Positions 35,520 through 43,491 of a stretch of 64,000 bases of DNA are shown here, in pieces. The DNA is taken from positions 1-64,000 of the forward strand of contig NZ_WHLY01000001.1 of the NCBI RefSeq assembly GCF_009296315.1, in the 5' to 3' direction. The notes beneath the pieces are model-generated. The model did no database searches. It was not told where the DNA came from and was given only the letters and a program-made list of their open reading frames with translations. This DNA comes from Salmonirosea aquatica. GTDB lineage: Bacteria > Bacteroidota > Bacteroidia > Cytophagales > Spirosomataceae. Numbering within the stretch: the first letter of the stretch is position 1; the number at the start of each line of letters is the position of its first letter. The position numbers and the translations under genes are program-made.

Positions 35520-37124
35520 ATGAAAACCATTCTCGCCCTATCCATCGGCATATTGTTTGCTCTCTTTTCCTGCAATACCACCACCCAGGAGGATGCAGAC
35601 CTGGAAGGTACCCCTGTAAAAGGTGGCCCGGTGGTGGTGTCATTCAAGAATCCGCATGATATTGATGCTCGTTTACAGTTTTTCTCCATCTCGATGAACG
35701 ATTCGACCTGGACAGGCAAGATGCACCTCGCCACCTTGTATTACGATGACACGCAGTCGACGCTGAACGACAATTCCGACAAACCTGATATGATCTTTGA
35801 CACGCTTGCTATAACCCCAGCAAATGATTACCTGGTTTTCAGCCATTCTGTCAATTATTTCGATGCCAACGAATACATTTTGCAAAAAGGAGATTCGGTA
35901 CAGATCGAATACAAGAACAAAAGGCCACGACTCACTTTTCAAAATCGGAAAATCTTAAAGTACGATGCTAATTTCGATAGCTTAGCCCGGTCTTATTTCA
36001 AGCAAGATCAATATTCGCCTGTGGGAAAATTCCTGGAAGCACGTGGTTTGGCTATGGCAGAGACTATGTCTAGTAAAGAGATTACATCTAAAAACCATAA
36101 GCTGACTTTCCCACAAAAGAAGGCAAGAAATCTTGGTATAATAGCAGATTTCAGGAACAAGTTTTATGCAGAAACAAAAACTTATTTGAGCAAAGAGAAC
36201 AGTCTGCTTGATTCTCTAAAATCCATCAAAGGGTTATCAGCCGTTCCCTATTACTTTTACAAAGAGCGGAATAAATACCTCGGTTACTTGCTGGATGCAC
36301 TAACCGACCGCCTCAGCCAACCGCAAATTACCGCCATCCTGAAAGAGCATCAGGTAAACCGTCTTGGGTACCCTGACATCTACTACCAACAATTTCTGGA
36401 AGCCATTGAAGAAAAATACATACAGGAAAAAGTCAATTTTATCGATAACGATAAGCCCAGTCTCTGGGACTATCGACAAGTCTTCGATCAAGTCGACACC
36501 TCCTCCCTCTTTCCCGAAAAAGACCGCAACTACCTTCTCACCAAGGAGATCAAGCGGATCCATGACACATTTTCCCACGACGATTTCATCGCCTATTTCA
36601 AAAAGTATGAGTCCAAAGTCAAGGATAAGAACCTGGTCAATGCGGTACGCCAAGACTTTGCGCTGGAATTCGACGACCGCCGCAGCGAAACGGGTTCGGT
36701 GGTACTCACCGACCTGAGCGGCAAGAAAATGACTTTTGATGAAGTGAAGGCCCGGCACAAGGGGAAGGTAATCTACGTTGATTTCTGGGCCAGCTGGTGC
36801 GGCCCATGCCGCGAAGCCATGCCTGCCTCTGCTGACCTACGTAAAGCTCTCAAAGACAAAAAAGTGGTGTTCGTGTACCTTTCCATTGACGGTAGCATCA
36901 AGCCCTGGCAGAAGGCCAGCGAAATCGAGAAGCTCAGCAAATACGCTGAAAACTATCTTATCGTGAACACCAGCACGTCCGATTTTTTAAAACAAAACAA
37001 ATTGAACACGATTCCCCGTTACATGATTTTCGACAAAACCGGGCGACTCACCCACGCCAATGCGCCCCGCGTGGAAAGCGGTGGCGTGGGCCTGCTGCTG
37101 ACTTCCCTGGCGGGTAAGCCCTAG
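35520..37124 (+). CDS. TlpA-like thioredoxin-fold lipoprotein
   Basis: A 534-residue exported protein. The signal peptide ends in a lipobox (Leu-Phe-Ser-Cys18), so it is likely anchored in the envelope. Residues about 20-390 form a helical domain typical of Bacteroidota TlpA-like proteins. The C-terminal 130 residues are a thioredoxin fold with the redox motif Trp-Cys-Gly-Pro-Cys at about 425-430 and a cis-Pro region (Thr-Ile-Pro-Arg-Tyr) near the end. Such proteins reduce disulfides of periplasmic partners and are common in surface-metabolism loci. No partner operon is seen; the gene stands alone within the IS630-bounded block. Confidence 0.82.
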   Translation: MKTILALSIGILFALFSCNTTTQEDADLEGTPVKGGPVVVSFKNPHDIDARLQFFSISMNDSTWTGKMHLATLYYDDTQSTLNDNSDKPDMIFDTLAITPANDYLVFSHSVNYFDANEYILQKGDSVQIEYKNKRPRLTFQNRKILKYDANFDSLARSYFKQDQYSPVGKFLEARGLAMAETMSSKEITSKNHKLTFPQKKARNLGIIADFRNKFYAETKTYLSKENSLLDSLKSIKGLSAVPYYFYKERNKYLGYLLDALTDRLSQPQITAILKEHQVNRLGYPDIYYQQFLEAIEEKYIQEKVNFIDNDKPSLWDYRQVFDQVDTSSLFPEKDRNYLLTKEIKRIHDTFSHDDFIAYFKKYESKVKDKNLVNAVRQDFALEFDDRRSETGSVVLTDLSGKKMTFDEVKARHKGKVIYVDFWASWCGPCREAMPASADLRKALKDKKVVFVYLSIDGSIKPWQKASEIEKLSKYAENYLIVNTSTSDFLKQNKLNTIPRYMIFDKTGRLTHANAPRVESGGVGLLLTSLAGKP

Positions 37125-37338
37125 CAAAAATTTTTCAAGGCAGGTGCCCTTACAGAATTATGGGCGGGCGTTGCATTTTAACCAGAATGGTGGTATAACT
37201 AAACTTATGTTATTGAAAGATTCTTTTAACTAACTTGAACACCTGCTATTTGGTGAACTTTAATAATACAAAGAACAATCGCTACAGACAAAGAACAGGT
37301 TAACATTGAATGGATATCAAACAGGTTTTTCTGCTGTA

Positions 37339-38334
37339 TCATTGACATCCCAGCAACTTGTCTGGCATTTTATCATACAAGCTCAGGGTTTGTTTTTCTC
37401 CTTCCTCGTTTTTGAATGACCCTATAGTAACTTGGAATGTTTTAAAATAAAAACTATCTTGATTTGAGGTTAAGTTGAAATACATTTTATCGCCATAATC
37501 TTGGAAGGAGGCAATAAAATAGCGGCCCGAGAATTTAGTGAAAAAGTCAGATATACTGTTTTTAGTTTTGTAAACATCACAACCGTAAACAATATAAGGG
37601 GAATCCCATGTACGTGACCCGAGCCTATTTCGGAGCGCATACAAATCCATGCTAGGCATTTTACCGCGCTCGATTTCTGATAATAAAATCTCTACCGTTT
37701 GGGGCTCAAAATAAGTAGCAAAAGACTGAATGATTTGTGAAAACTTAGAAAACCTAAGAATTGTATCCGATCGAACCGTAGTGCCAACGTCATTGTCTGT
37801 AGGATATCCATACCTACCTATGAACAATCCGACCTGTTTAGATAATGTAAGTCGGTAAGGGTTGTCAAAGTCACCGGTTGCTGAGCAGTATTTCATCAAT
37901 GAATCATATTTTTCAACCAATAAGCCATACTCGTCATTTAAGGTAATATTTCGTTTTTGACTATTTACTTGACATGTTGTCTCTAATTTTTTATAAAAAC
38001 GACTTTCGCTAATAATACCCTTAAAGATACTTTTTTTAAAAAATGTGATCGGGCACCCATTCTCTGCCATCCATAAGCAATAAGTCTTGAGAGTGTTCCA
38101 CTCAGAAAGCTTTGCTGCACACACTGACCCGTTATAAAGATCCCCAACAAAAATCTTATTTTTATCGACGGAGCTAAAAGCGCTATCATAAAGTTGTAAA
38201 GCCTTTATATGGCTTTTTTGGATTATAAATAACTCTGCTCTGTTTGTGAACTCATAATACTGTTCGATACCAGCTGAACAACAAGTGGACCACAGTGAAG
38301 ACCCCAAAATTAAAACTTTACAAATAGTATTCAT
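37339..38334 (-). CDS. Hypothetical secreted protein
   Basis: A 331-residue protein with a likely signal peptide at the N-terminus (Met-Asn-Thr-Ile-Cys-Lys, hydrophobic core, Cys-Cys-Ser-Ala). There are several Cys residues (two near 19, one near 139, one near 256 and the last at the penultimate position). Residues 30-60 resemble a tetratricopeptide-like helix (Ala-Leu-Gln-Leu-Tyr-Asp-Ser-Ala-Phe). I do not recognise a family. It resembles orphan exported proteins of Cytophagales that contain a short helical repeat. Its start is 63 bases from the IS630 copy 2 insertion, so the promoter may have been altered by that element. Confidence 0.6.
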   Translation of the reverse strand: MNTICKVLILGSSLWSTCCSAGIEQYYEFTNRAELFIIQKSHIKALQLYDSAFSSVDKNKIFVGDLYNGSVCAAKLSEWNTLKTYCLWMAENGCPITFFKKSIFKGIISESRFYKKLETTCQVNSQKRNITLNDEYGLLVEKYDSLMKYCSATGDFDNPYRLTLSKQVGLFIGRYGYPTDNDVGTTVRSDTILRFSKFSQIIQSFATYFEPQTVEILLSEIERGKMPSMDLYALRNRLGSRTWDSPYIVYGCDVYKTKNSISDFFTKFSGRYFIASFQDYGDKMYFNLTSNQDSFYFKTFQVTIGSFKNEEGEKQTLSLYDKMPDKLLGCQ

Positions 38335-38408
38335 TGAAGTTGTTTTAAGTCGAAACGCTTGACTGATTACGTTGTTTTGTAATCTAATTTATGTTATTGA
38401 TAGATGAA

Positions 38409-38957
38409 TTAATTTGTAAAGAATGCCACCTCTTTTTTATGAAAGAAAGAATTGAGTAGTTCTACATCATTCCTGATTTCCTCAACTTTGCTTACTGCGG
38501 CCTCTACCAAGTCTTTTAAATTCAGAAACGCCTGATTTTTCAGCTCCTTTTTCAATTGGTTCCATAGGAGTTCTACAGGGTTCAATTCTGGACTGTAGCC
38601 CGGTAAGGCAACCAAGTGTATCCTCCCTGGCTTCCTTTTCAAAAAGTCTTTAATGGCCTGGCTGCGATGAATCGTAGCTCCATCCCATACCACTATCAGA
38701 TCCTTCTTGCGGTACCTGCGGCACAGATACTCTAGAAAACCAATTACCCCGTCGCTATCGAAGGCTTTGTGCTGCCCACTGAGGTATAAACGGCCATTGG
38801 GAGCCAAGCCAGCGATCAGACTTAGATGTTCCCTTCCCGCTTTCTCTTCGATGATCGGTGTCTGCCCTCGGGGTGCCCAAGTACGGCTCAGGAAAGGCAA
38901 CAGATAACAGGCTGCTTCATCAATGTATAGGATAACCCTGTTCTCATCCTCAGCTTT
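38409..38957 (-). CDS. IS630 transposase, DDE catalytic part (orfB), copy 2
   Basis: Identical in translation to the catalytic part of copy 1, with all three DDE residues. It continues from orfA through an A8/T8 run (38955-38962) in a different frame, so a frameshift is needed to make the complete enzyme. Confidence 0.85.
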   Translation of the reverse strand, partial: KAEDENRVILYIDEAACYLLPFLSRTWAPRGQTPIIEEKAGREHLSLIAGLAPNGRLYLSGQHKAFDSDGVIGFLEYLCRRYRKKDLIVVWDGATIHRSQAIKDFLKRKPGRIHLVALPGYSPELNPVELLWNQLKKELKNQAFLNLKDLVEAAVSKVEEIRNDVELLNSFFHKKEVAFFTN

Positions 38958-39420
38958 TTTTTAGTCCTGGAAGTACCTCTTCCCGCCACTGATTTACTTT
39001 CTGAGTACTCTGCTGGCGGGCTTTCTTGGCTGGTTTTTGCAGGCTCCATCCCAGCTTTTTCAGGATACGGCCCACTTGGGTCGGGTCATAGCTTACACCG
39101 AACAACCTTTCAATCAACGCGTTCACTCGCTGTCGGGTCCATATCTCTCCGCTGAACCCATGGTGTTGTGCTCCCCGTTTGAGTTCCTCCACCAGCTTCT
39201 CCAATTGATCGCTAGTCATTCGAGGCGGGGCACCGGTGGCCTTCCGAGCCAAAAGCCCCTGCGCGCCTGAGTCTCGGTACTTCTTTAAAGTCTGGCTGAC
39301 CCAGCCTTCGGTCAGCCCAAGCGCGGCCGAAATGTCCTTCTGACGCCAGCCAGCTTCTTTCATCTCTACGCAGCGCTTCCGGAAAGCTTCGTAGTCGCTA
39401 GGTTTGTATTTTGCTCTCAT
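38950..39420 (-). CDS. IS630 transposase, N-terminal HTH part (orfA), copy 2
   Basis: Identical in translation to orfA of copy 1. The ATG at 39420 is used, with an in-frame TTG five codons earlier. The helix-turn-helix region is intact. Confidence 0.85.
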   Translation of the reverse strand: MRAKYKPSDYEAFRKRCVEMKEAGWRQKDISAALGLTEGWVSQTLKKYRDSGAQGLLARKATGAPPRMTSDQLEKLVEELKRGAQHHGFSGEIWTRQRVNALIERLFGVSYDPTQVGRILKKLGWSLQKPAKKARQQSTQKVNQWREEVLPGLKKS

Positions 39421-39591
39421 TCTTGCAAAGTACAAACTTAATATATTTATTCACTGATCAATAAAAGATATTTCCGGGAAGTGAGACTGATATGTGCTTT
39501 GAAGTAGTCTTGTTAAAATACCAATGTAGTCCGCCACTATAAATGGGTTTAGCTTTATTCTCATGTGGGTAATTTTTCATACAACAAGGTA

Positions 39592-40854
39592 TTACCATGT
39601 CTTTTCTCCACTCTTCATCTTTTCAAGCCTTTTTATTAGATCTCCCTCTTTTTCTCCTGAAAGGGCAACCACTTGTTCCATGGTTTTAACCCCTTCGCCC
39701 TTCTTACCAGTCTTATATAATAGATTGGCATAGGTAGATAAAAAACCTATGTTGTGCTCGTTCTCGCTCGTCAATAAGTACTCAGACCACCCAACTGCTT
39801 TTTCAATGCTCGCCGGATCATCACAAAACAGGAAGACATCGTTGGCGTAGGAATCTAACTGGTCCTTAGCAATTACATTTTTTTGGGAAGATATATAGGA
39901 AGCGAATGCGGGCCAGTTAGCAGCCCATTTGTAGTACGTGGGTTTAGATGTCAGTAGAATTTCATCGGAAAGGTCTGGAAACTCCTTCTTTAGCTTACCC
40001 TCTACCTCCGTCCAATTCACACTCTCGTTTACCTCCCCTAAATAGCCAAACATTCCACCATAGTCTTTTTTGACACCATTCTTCCTCAGGTACGGGAACA
40101 CTATATCGTCAAATACTACGATCTTCACCAGTCTTGCGCTCTTCCCTTTTCCTAATACCTGATCCGCCTTATCTGCCTGATTCCTTAGGACGGAAAACCC
40201 TGGATCAGTTATATGCCTCGTGTTGCTCGCGATGAGTTTCAGGTTCTCCTCCGTCAAAAGGTCGTTCTGAGTCGTCAGATATGTATTCGTGACCACCGGT
40301 ATAAACTCTCTGTCATTCATTAGTCGGGCTGACTTCATCATCCCTAAAAGTGATTCAAAATCTTTGCTTCCTCTAATAAACTGCCACTTTTGTTTCGGAT
40401 ATCCAGCTAGGGCCGCTTCTGACTTGGAGATAAATTCATCCGCAGTAGTTGATCCTCCATTTATCCTGTGCACAATCTCACCCTTTGGATTAAAAAACAA
40501 ATAGGTGGGATAACTATCTATGTTGTATGTATTAACCAGGTCCTGAGCATCCTTATACCACTTTTTCGTCTGATCGTCGTCTTTTTGGGTGGAATCTATC
40601 TGCACCTTTACATTTATAAAAAAGGCATTGAAGAATTCCCCCACTTTCTTCTGTGGAAAGATGTTCTGATCCATCATTTTACAAGGGCCGCACCAGGTGG
40701 TGTATGCGTCAATAAAAATATATTTATTCTCCTTTTTTGCTTTCTCCTGGATCTGTTGCCAACTTAAACCATGCTCAAATTTGATACCTGTCGTTTTCTG
40801 GGCATTAGCTACACCCATGATAAAAAACATAACGATTAAATACTTGGTTCTCAT
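39592..40854 (-). CDS. Secreted thioredoxin-family protein
   Basis: A 420-residue exported protein. The signal peptide is clear (Ile-Val-Met-Phe-Phe...Ala-Asn-Ala-Gln19). A thioredoxin domain follows directly: Ile-Phe-Ile-Asp-Ala-Tyr-Thr-Thr-Trp54-Cys55-Gly-Pro-Cys58-Lys, then Ser-Tyr-Pro-Thr-Tyr-Leu-Phe-Phe (cis-Pro) at about 117-125. The remaining 250 residues are helical, with a TPR-like C-terminus (Ala-Asn-Leu-Leu-Tyr-Lys-Thr-Gly-Lys-Lys-Gly-Glu-Gly-Val). It probably reduces or repairs disulfides in the periplasm. It stands alone, 130 bases outside the IS630 copy 2. Confidence 0.83.
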   Translation of the reverse strand: MRTKYLIVMFFIMGVANAQKTTGIKFEHGLSWQQIQEKAKKENKYIFIDAYTTWCGPCKMMDQNIFPQKKVGEFFNAFFINVKVQIDSTQKDDDQTKKWYKDAQDLVNTYNIDSYPTYLFFNPKGEIVHRINGGSTTADEFISKSEAALAGYPKQKWQFIRGSKDFESLLGMMKSARLMNDREFIPVVTNTYLTTQNDLLTEENLKLIASNTRHITDPGFSVLRNQADKADQVLGKGKSARLVKIVVFDDIVFPYLRKNGVKKDYGGMFGYLGEVNESVNWTEVEGKLKKEFPDLSDEILLTSKPTYYKWAANWPAFASYISSQKNVIAKDQLDSYANDVFLFCDDPASIEKAVGWSEYLLTSENEHNIGFLSTYANLLYKTGKKGEGVKTMEQVVALSGEKEGDLIKRLEKMKSGEKTW

Positions 40855-40976
40855 AGGGATTATGGTTTAGGATAAACTTTTTGCTGCTCTTTAAAAGACG
40901 CTTTCTAACGATACATACTACTGATACATTTTTGCAAAGGCCGAAGGATGTTGTGTAAGTGGAATTATGTTGTTTA

Positions 40977-41060
40977 GTGTATGAATGCGTTTTTGTCATA
41001 CACTCTTGTTGATCCCCGATTTCTTCGTACATTTCTGTCATACCTCATGTATGGCAGAAA
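40977..41060. promoter_or_regulatory. Paired palindromes at start of RHH-like gene
   Basis: GTGTATGA (40977-40984) and TCATACAC (40996-41003) are exact inverted copies. TTTCTGTCATAC (41032-41043) and GTATGGCAGAAA (41049-41060) match at 11 of 12 positions around a 5-base spacer that contains the ATG. Both carry TGTCATAC. This is the layout of an autoregulatory operator or a centromere-like site. Confidence 0.5.
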
Positions 41061-41478
41061 TCCTATGGGTACTCAGAAGGGTAAGACAGAATGTGATTTA
41101 AGCGCTCCACTTACTGAAAAGCCCAGCAGAATAGGTAGGCCATCCCGAAAAGTCAAGGCACCTACCCCCTGGTCCAATCGAGGCATTGAACGAGACACCC
41201 GTTCGGTGATCGAGAAGGCCGCTGAGCGGGCGGGTAAGACTATCGGCCAGTACACCAATGAAGATGTTCGCAGCTTCGCTTAAAACTAGCTCACCCAGGC
41301 CCAACTACTAACAGCTCCGGCAGATATTAAGAACCAAATAGACCACTTGGCAACGATCATCGAGGGCATCGCAAGCCGAATTCCGAGCAAGGCAAAAATC
41401 GTTCTGAAAACGTATATTCAGCTTATCAAGAAAACGACAATTCATCCATTCCCTGTAAAAATTACACAACTTCACTAA
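41047..41478 (+). pseudogene. RHH-like DNA-binding protein, interrupted by two stops
   Basis: The ATG at 41047 (or 40981) opens a short basic protein whose C-terminal part, Arg-Gly-Ile-Glu-Arg-Asp-Thr-Arg...Glu-Lys-Ala-Ala-Glu-Arg-Ala-Gly-Lys-Thr-Ile-Gly-Gln-Tyr, resembles a ribbon-helix-helix or plasmid partition-type domain. The frame meets TAA (41281-41283) and TAG (41287-41289) but continues beyond them in the same frame with Leu-Thr-Gln-Ala-Gln-Leu...Ile-Asp-His-Leu-Ala-Thr-Ile-Ile-Glu-Gly to a TAA at 41476-41478. Both stops differ from glutamine codons by one C-to-T change, so a longer protein was probably truncated by nonsense mutation. The start is surrounded by palindromes. Confidence 0.5.
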
Positions 41479-41564
41479 TCATATGCCTTCACTATTTCAG
41501 TAAAGAACATCAGCAAGTGTGCGAGGATCCCTTCATTTAACCCTGTGATGCAGAACATCAATAT

Positions 41565-42522
41565 ATGAAATTCTTTGGATTTGCTTTGAGTTTATTCCTA
41601 TTGCTGACCATATCTGTCCAAGCACAGGAAGCTATCTATCTACGCCACCAAAGACACGATTTACATTAATGCGGCCGAGGCGGCTTTGAGGGCACTTTAA
41701 GAAGGTGATTGCACTTCCTGTCTCACAGAATATCGTCACGCTTTTGCAATTTCTCATAAAAGCATTGTAAGTACTTTACGGGCCGCTGTTTGTGCCTTCC
41801 AATGCCAAGAGAAAGAAGTGACGACCAGTTATCTAAAAAAAGCGGTCGCCCTAGATTGGGAAATGAGTGAGTACCTCTGGGAGGAGCAGAAGGAATATCC
41901 AGAGCTGAATCCTTTAAGAACTGGTTCAATAGCGAAGGAATTTGAGGTTCACTTAAATAAAAGTAAAGTAGCAGCCGGTAGAAATCCAGATCTGGAACGG
42001 GAACTTAAACAAATCCTTGAAGCAGATCAAAGGCCAAGACTACTGATGGACACAGTTGGCAGGCACTATGGGTTTAATTCTCCACAGGCGAAGCCCGTGT
42101 GGGACGAAATGCGCCGGGTAGATTCCATGAACCTGCCAAAAGTGGAGCAGATTTTGCAACTGTTTGGATATCCGGGCAAACGGCTGGTGGGCAATAAGCT
42201 ATCCAGTACCGCATGGCTGATCATTCAACATTCTTCTTTATCTGTTCAGGAAAAATACCTGCCCCTCATACAGCAGGCTGCTGAGCAGGGGGAATTGGAT
42301 AAGTCAAACTTAGCTTTGTTAATCGACCGGTTGCGACTCAAAAAGGGACAAAAGCAATTATATGGCACTCAGGTGCATAACGGGCCAGATGGCAGGCCAA
42401 GCGGATTTGAGCCTATCGAAGATGAGTCCAATGTGAACAAACGTCGGACAGAAATGGGTTTGCCCCCACTTGAAGAGTACGCTAGACACTGGGGGTTTGA
42501 GTATGTAGTTCCTGAAAAGTAG
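41565..42522 (+). pseudogene. DUF6624-domain secreted protein, frameshifted
   Basis: From the ATG at 41565 the first codons give a signal peptide (Phe-Ala-Leu-Ser-Leu-Phe-Leu-Leu-Leu...Val-Gln-Ala-Gln). A tandem TATC near 41631-41638 shifts the frame by four bases. The true frame then runs Tyr-Ala-Thr-Lys-Asp-Thr-Ile-Tyr-Ile-Asn-Ala-Ala-Glu-Ala, meets TAA at 41698-41700 and is open from there to 42522. The last 150 residues form a DUF6624 domain (Arg-Arg-Val-Asp-Ser-Met-Asn, Gly-Tyr-Pro-Gly, Trp-Leu-Ile-Ile-Gln-His, Tyr-Gly-Thr-Gln, Asn-Lys-Arg-Arg). The function of this domain is not known. A separate start at 41818 (GTG) could give a 234-residue product, but the upstream similarity argues for a broken full-length gene. 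Confidence 0.6.
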
Positions 42523-42570
42523 GGGAACGTCCATATTGGTACAGAATATTCCATTTCAAATAGGATCACC

Positions 42571-43386
42571 TTACCTGAGGGATGTAACGAACTCCCGAAT
42601 GCGGCGGACGTAGCCGTCGGCGAATTCGTTCTCCTCCCACACGATGGTCGCTTGCAGATGGTGTCCCTCGTACAGCAGAAACGTACGGTTCGGGCGCATG
42701 TCGGCAACGGCCCGAACGTCAGCCGGGGGCGTGATGTCATCCTGGGTGCCGGTCATCAGGAGCATGGGGCAAGGGATCCGGCGGGTGGCCTGCACGTAGC
42801 CCTCCGCCCCCGCCGGGAGAACAAGTTTCAGCGATGGGTCCATCACTTTCCAGATTTCGATGATTCTGGACGGGTCCCGGACGTAGCCTTCGCCAATGAT
42901 GAAGTCGACCGGCCGCTTTTGCACGGCCAGCGTCGCCAGAATGGTGCTTGCCGAAAAGGACAGGATACCCAATTGGTTTTCAGGGAACTGCTTCTTGGCG
43001 GCCACGATGGCGGTCTCCATGTCCGTCACGTACTCATTGTAGTACAGGTAGGCCGGATCCTTTGGAAAATCGGAGCTGTGGCCGAAGCCGCGGTAGTCGA
43101 ACAGCACCACATCGAAACCGGCCGCCAGGAAGGCCTTGGCGTAATGAAGCATATTGGCCATGTTGCCCGTAGTCGCATTGGTGATCAGCAGGGTCTTGTG
43201 GAGCGGTTCGCTGCTCTTGGTGGGCAGCGACCAAGAGAGCAGCCGCGCGCCGTCGGGCGTGACCAGCTCCTTCTGCACGTAATCCAGGCCCAGTGAGTCA
43301 GGCGTGATCCAGTATTCGCGTTCGGGCGGCAAAGCACTGGCGATGGAAGGAACGAAAAAAAAGAAGGCGAGCAGCAAGCGGTTCAT
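42571..43386 (-). CDS. Secreted alpha/beta hydrolase
   Basis: A 271-residue protein with a signal peptide (Leu-Leu-Leu-Ala-Phe-Phe-Phe-Phe...Ala-Ser-Ala). The alpha/beta hydrolase fold is plain: Phe-Asp-Tyr-Arg-Gly-Phe-Gly-His-Ser at about 96-104, a nucleophile elbow with Ser145 (Leu-Ser-Phe-Ser-Ala-Ser, the first Gly of GxSxG replaced), an acid in Gly-Thr-Gln-Asp-Asp and a His in Gly-His-His. It is probably an exported esterase or peptidase of unknown substrate. It stands alone, 105 bases after the S41 peptidase operon stop, on the same strand. Confidence 0.8.
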   Translation of the reverse strand: MNRLLLAFFFFVPSIASALPPEREYWITPDSLGLDYVQKELVTPDGARLLSWSLPTKSSEPLHKTLLITNATTGNMANMLHYAKAFLAAGFDVVLFDYRGFGHSSDFPKDPAYLYYNEYVTDMETAIVAAKKQFPENQLGILSFSASTILATLAVQKRPVDFIIGEGYVRDPSRIIEIWKVMDPSLKLVLPAGAEGYVQATRRIPCPMLLMTGTQDDITPPADVRAVADMRPNRTFLLYEGHHLQATIVWEENEFADGYVRRIREFVTSLR

Positions 43387-43491
43387 GGCGATGGTCTTTT
43401 TACAAAGATCGCCGCTCGCATTTTTATGCCGCTGTTAAATCTTGTTAAAATCACGGAGTTGGGCGGTCAGTTTCTCCGCTCACTAATCGTT

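Larger units (their letters stand above)
38397..39461 (-). mobile_element. IS630-family insertion sequence, copy 2 (inverted)
   Basis: Same length (1,065 bp) and apparently the same sequence as copy 1 at 9148-10212, in reverse orientation. It is flanked by TA on both sides (38395-38396 and 39462-39463). The two copies enclose about 28 kb, which includes all defence systems of the island. Confidence 0.9.

Noticed and set aside
9148-39461. Active composite transposon
   Set aside because: A TA pair flanks each IS separately, and IS630 elements seldom move as composite units. The arrangement alone does not prove joint movement.
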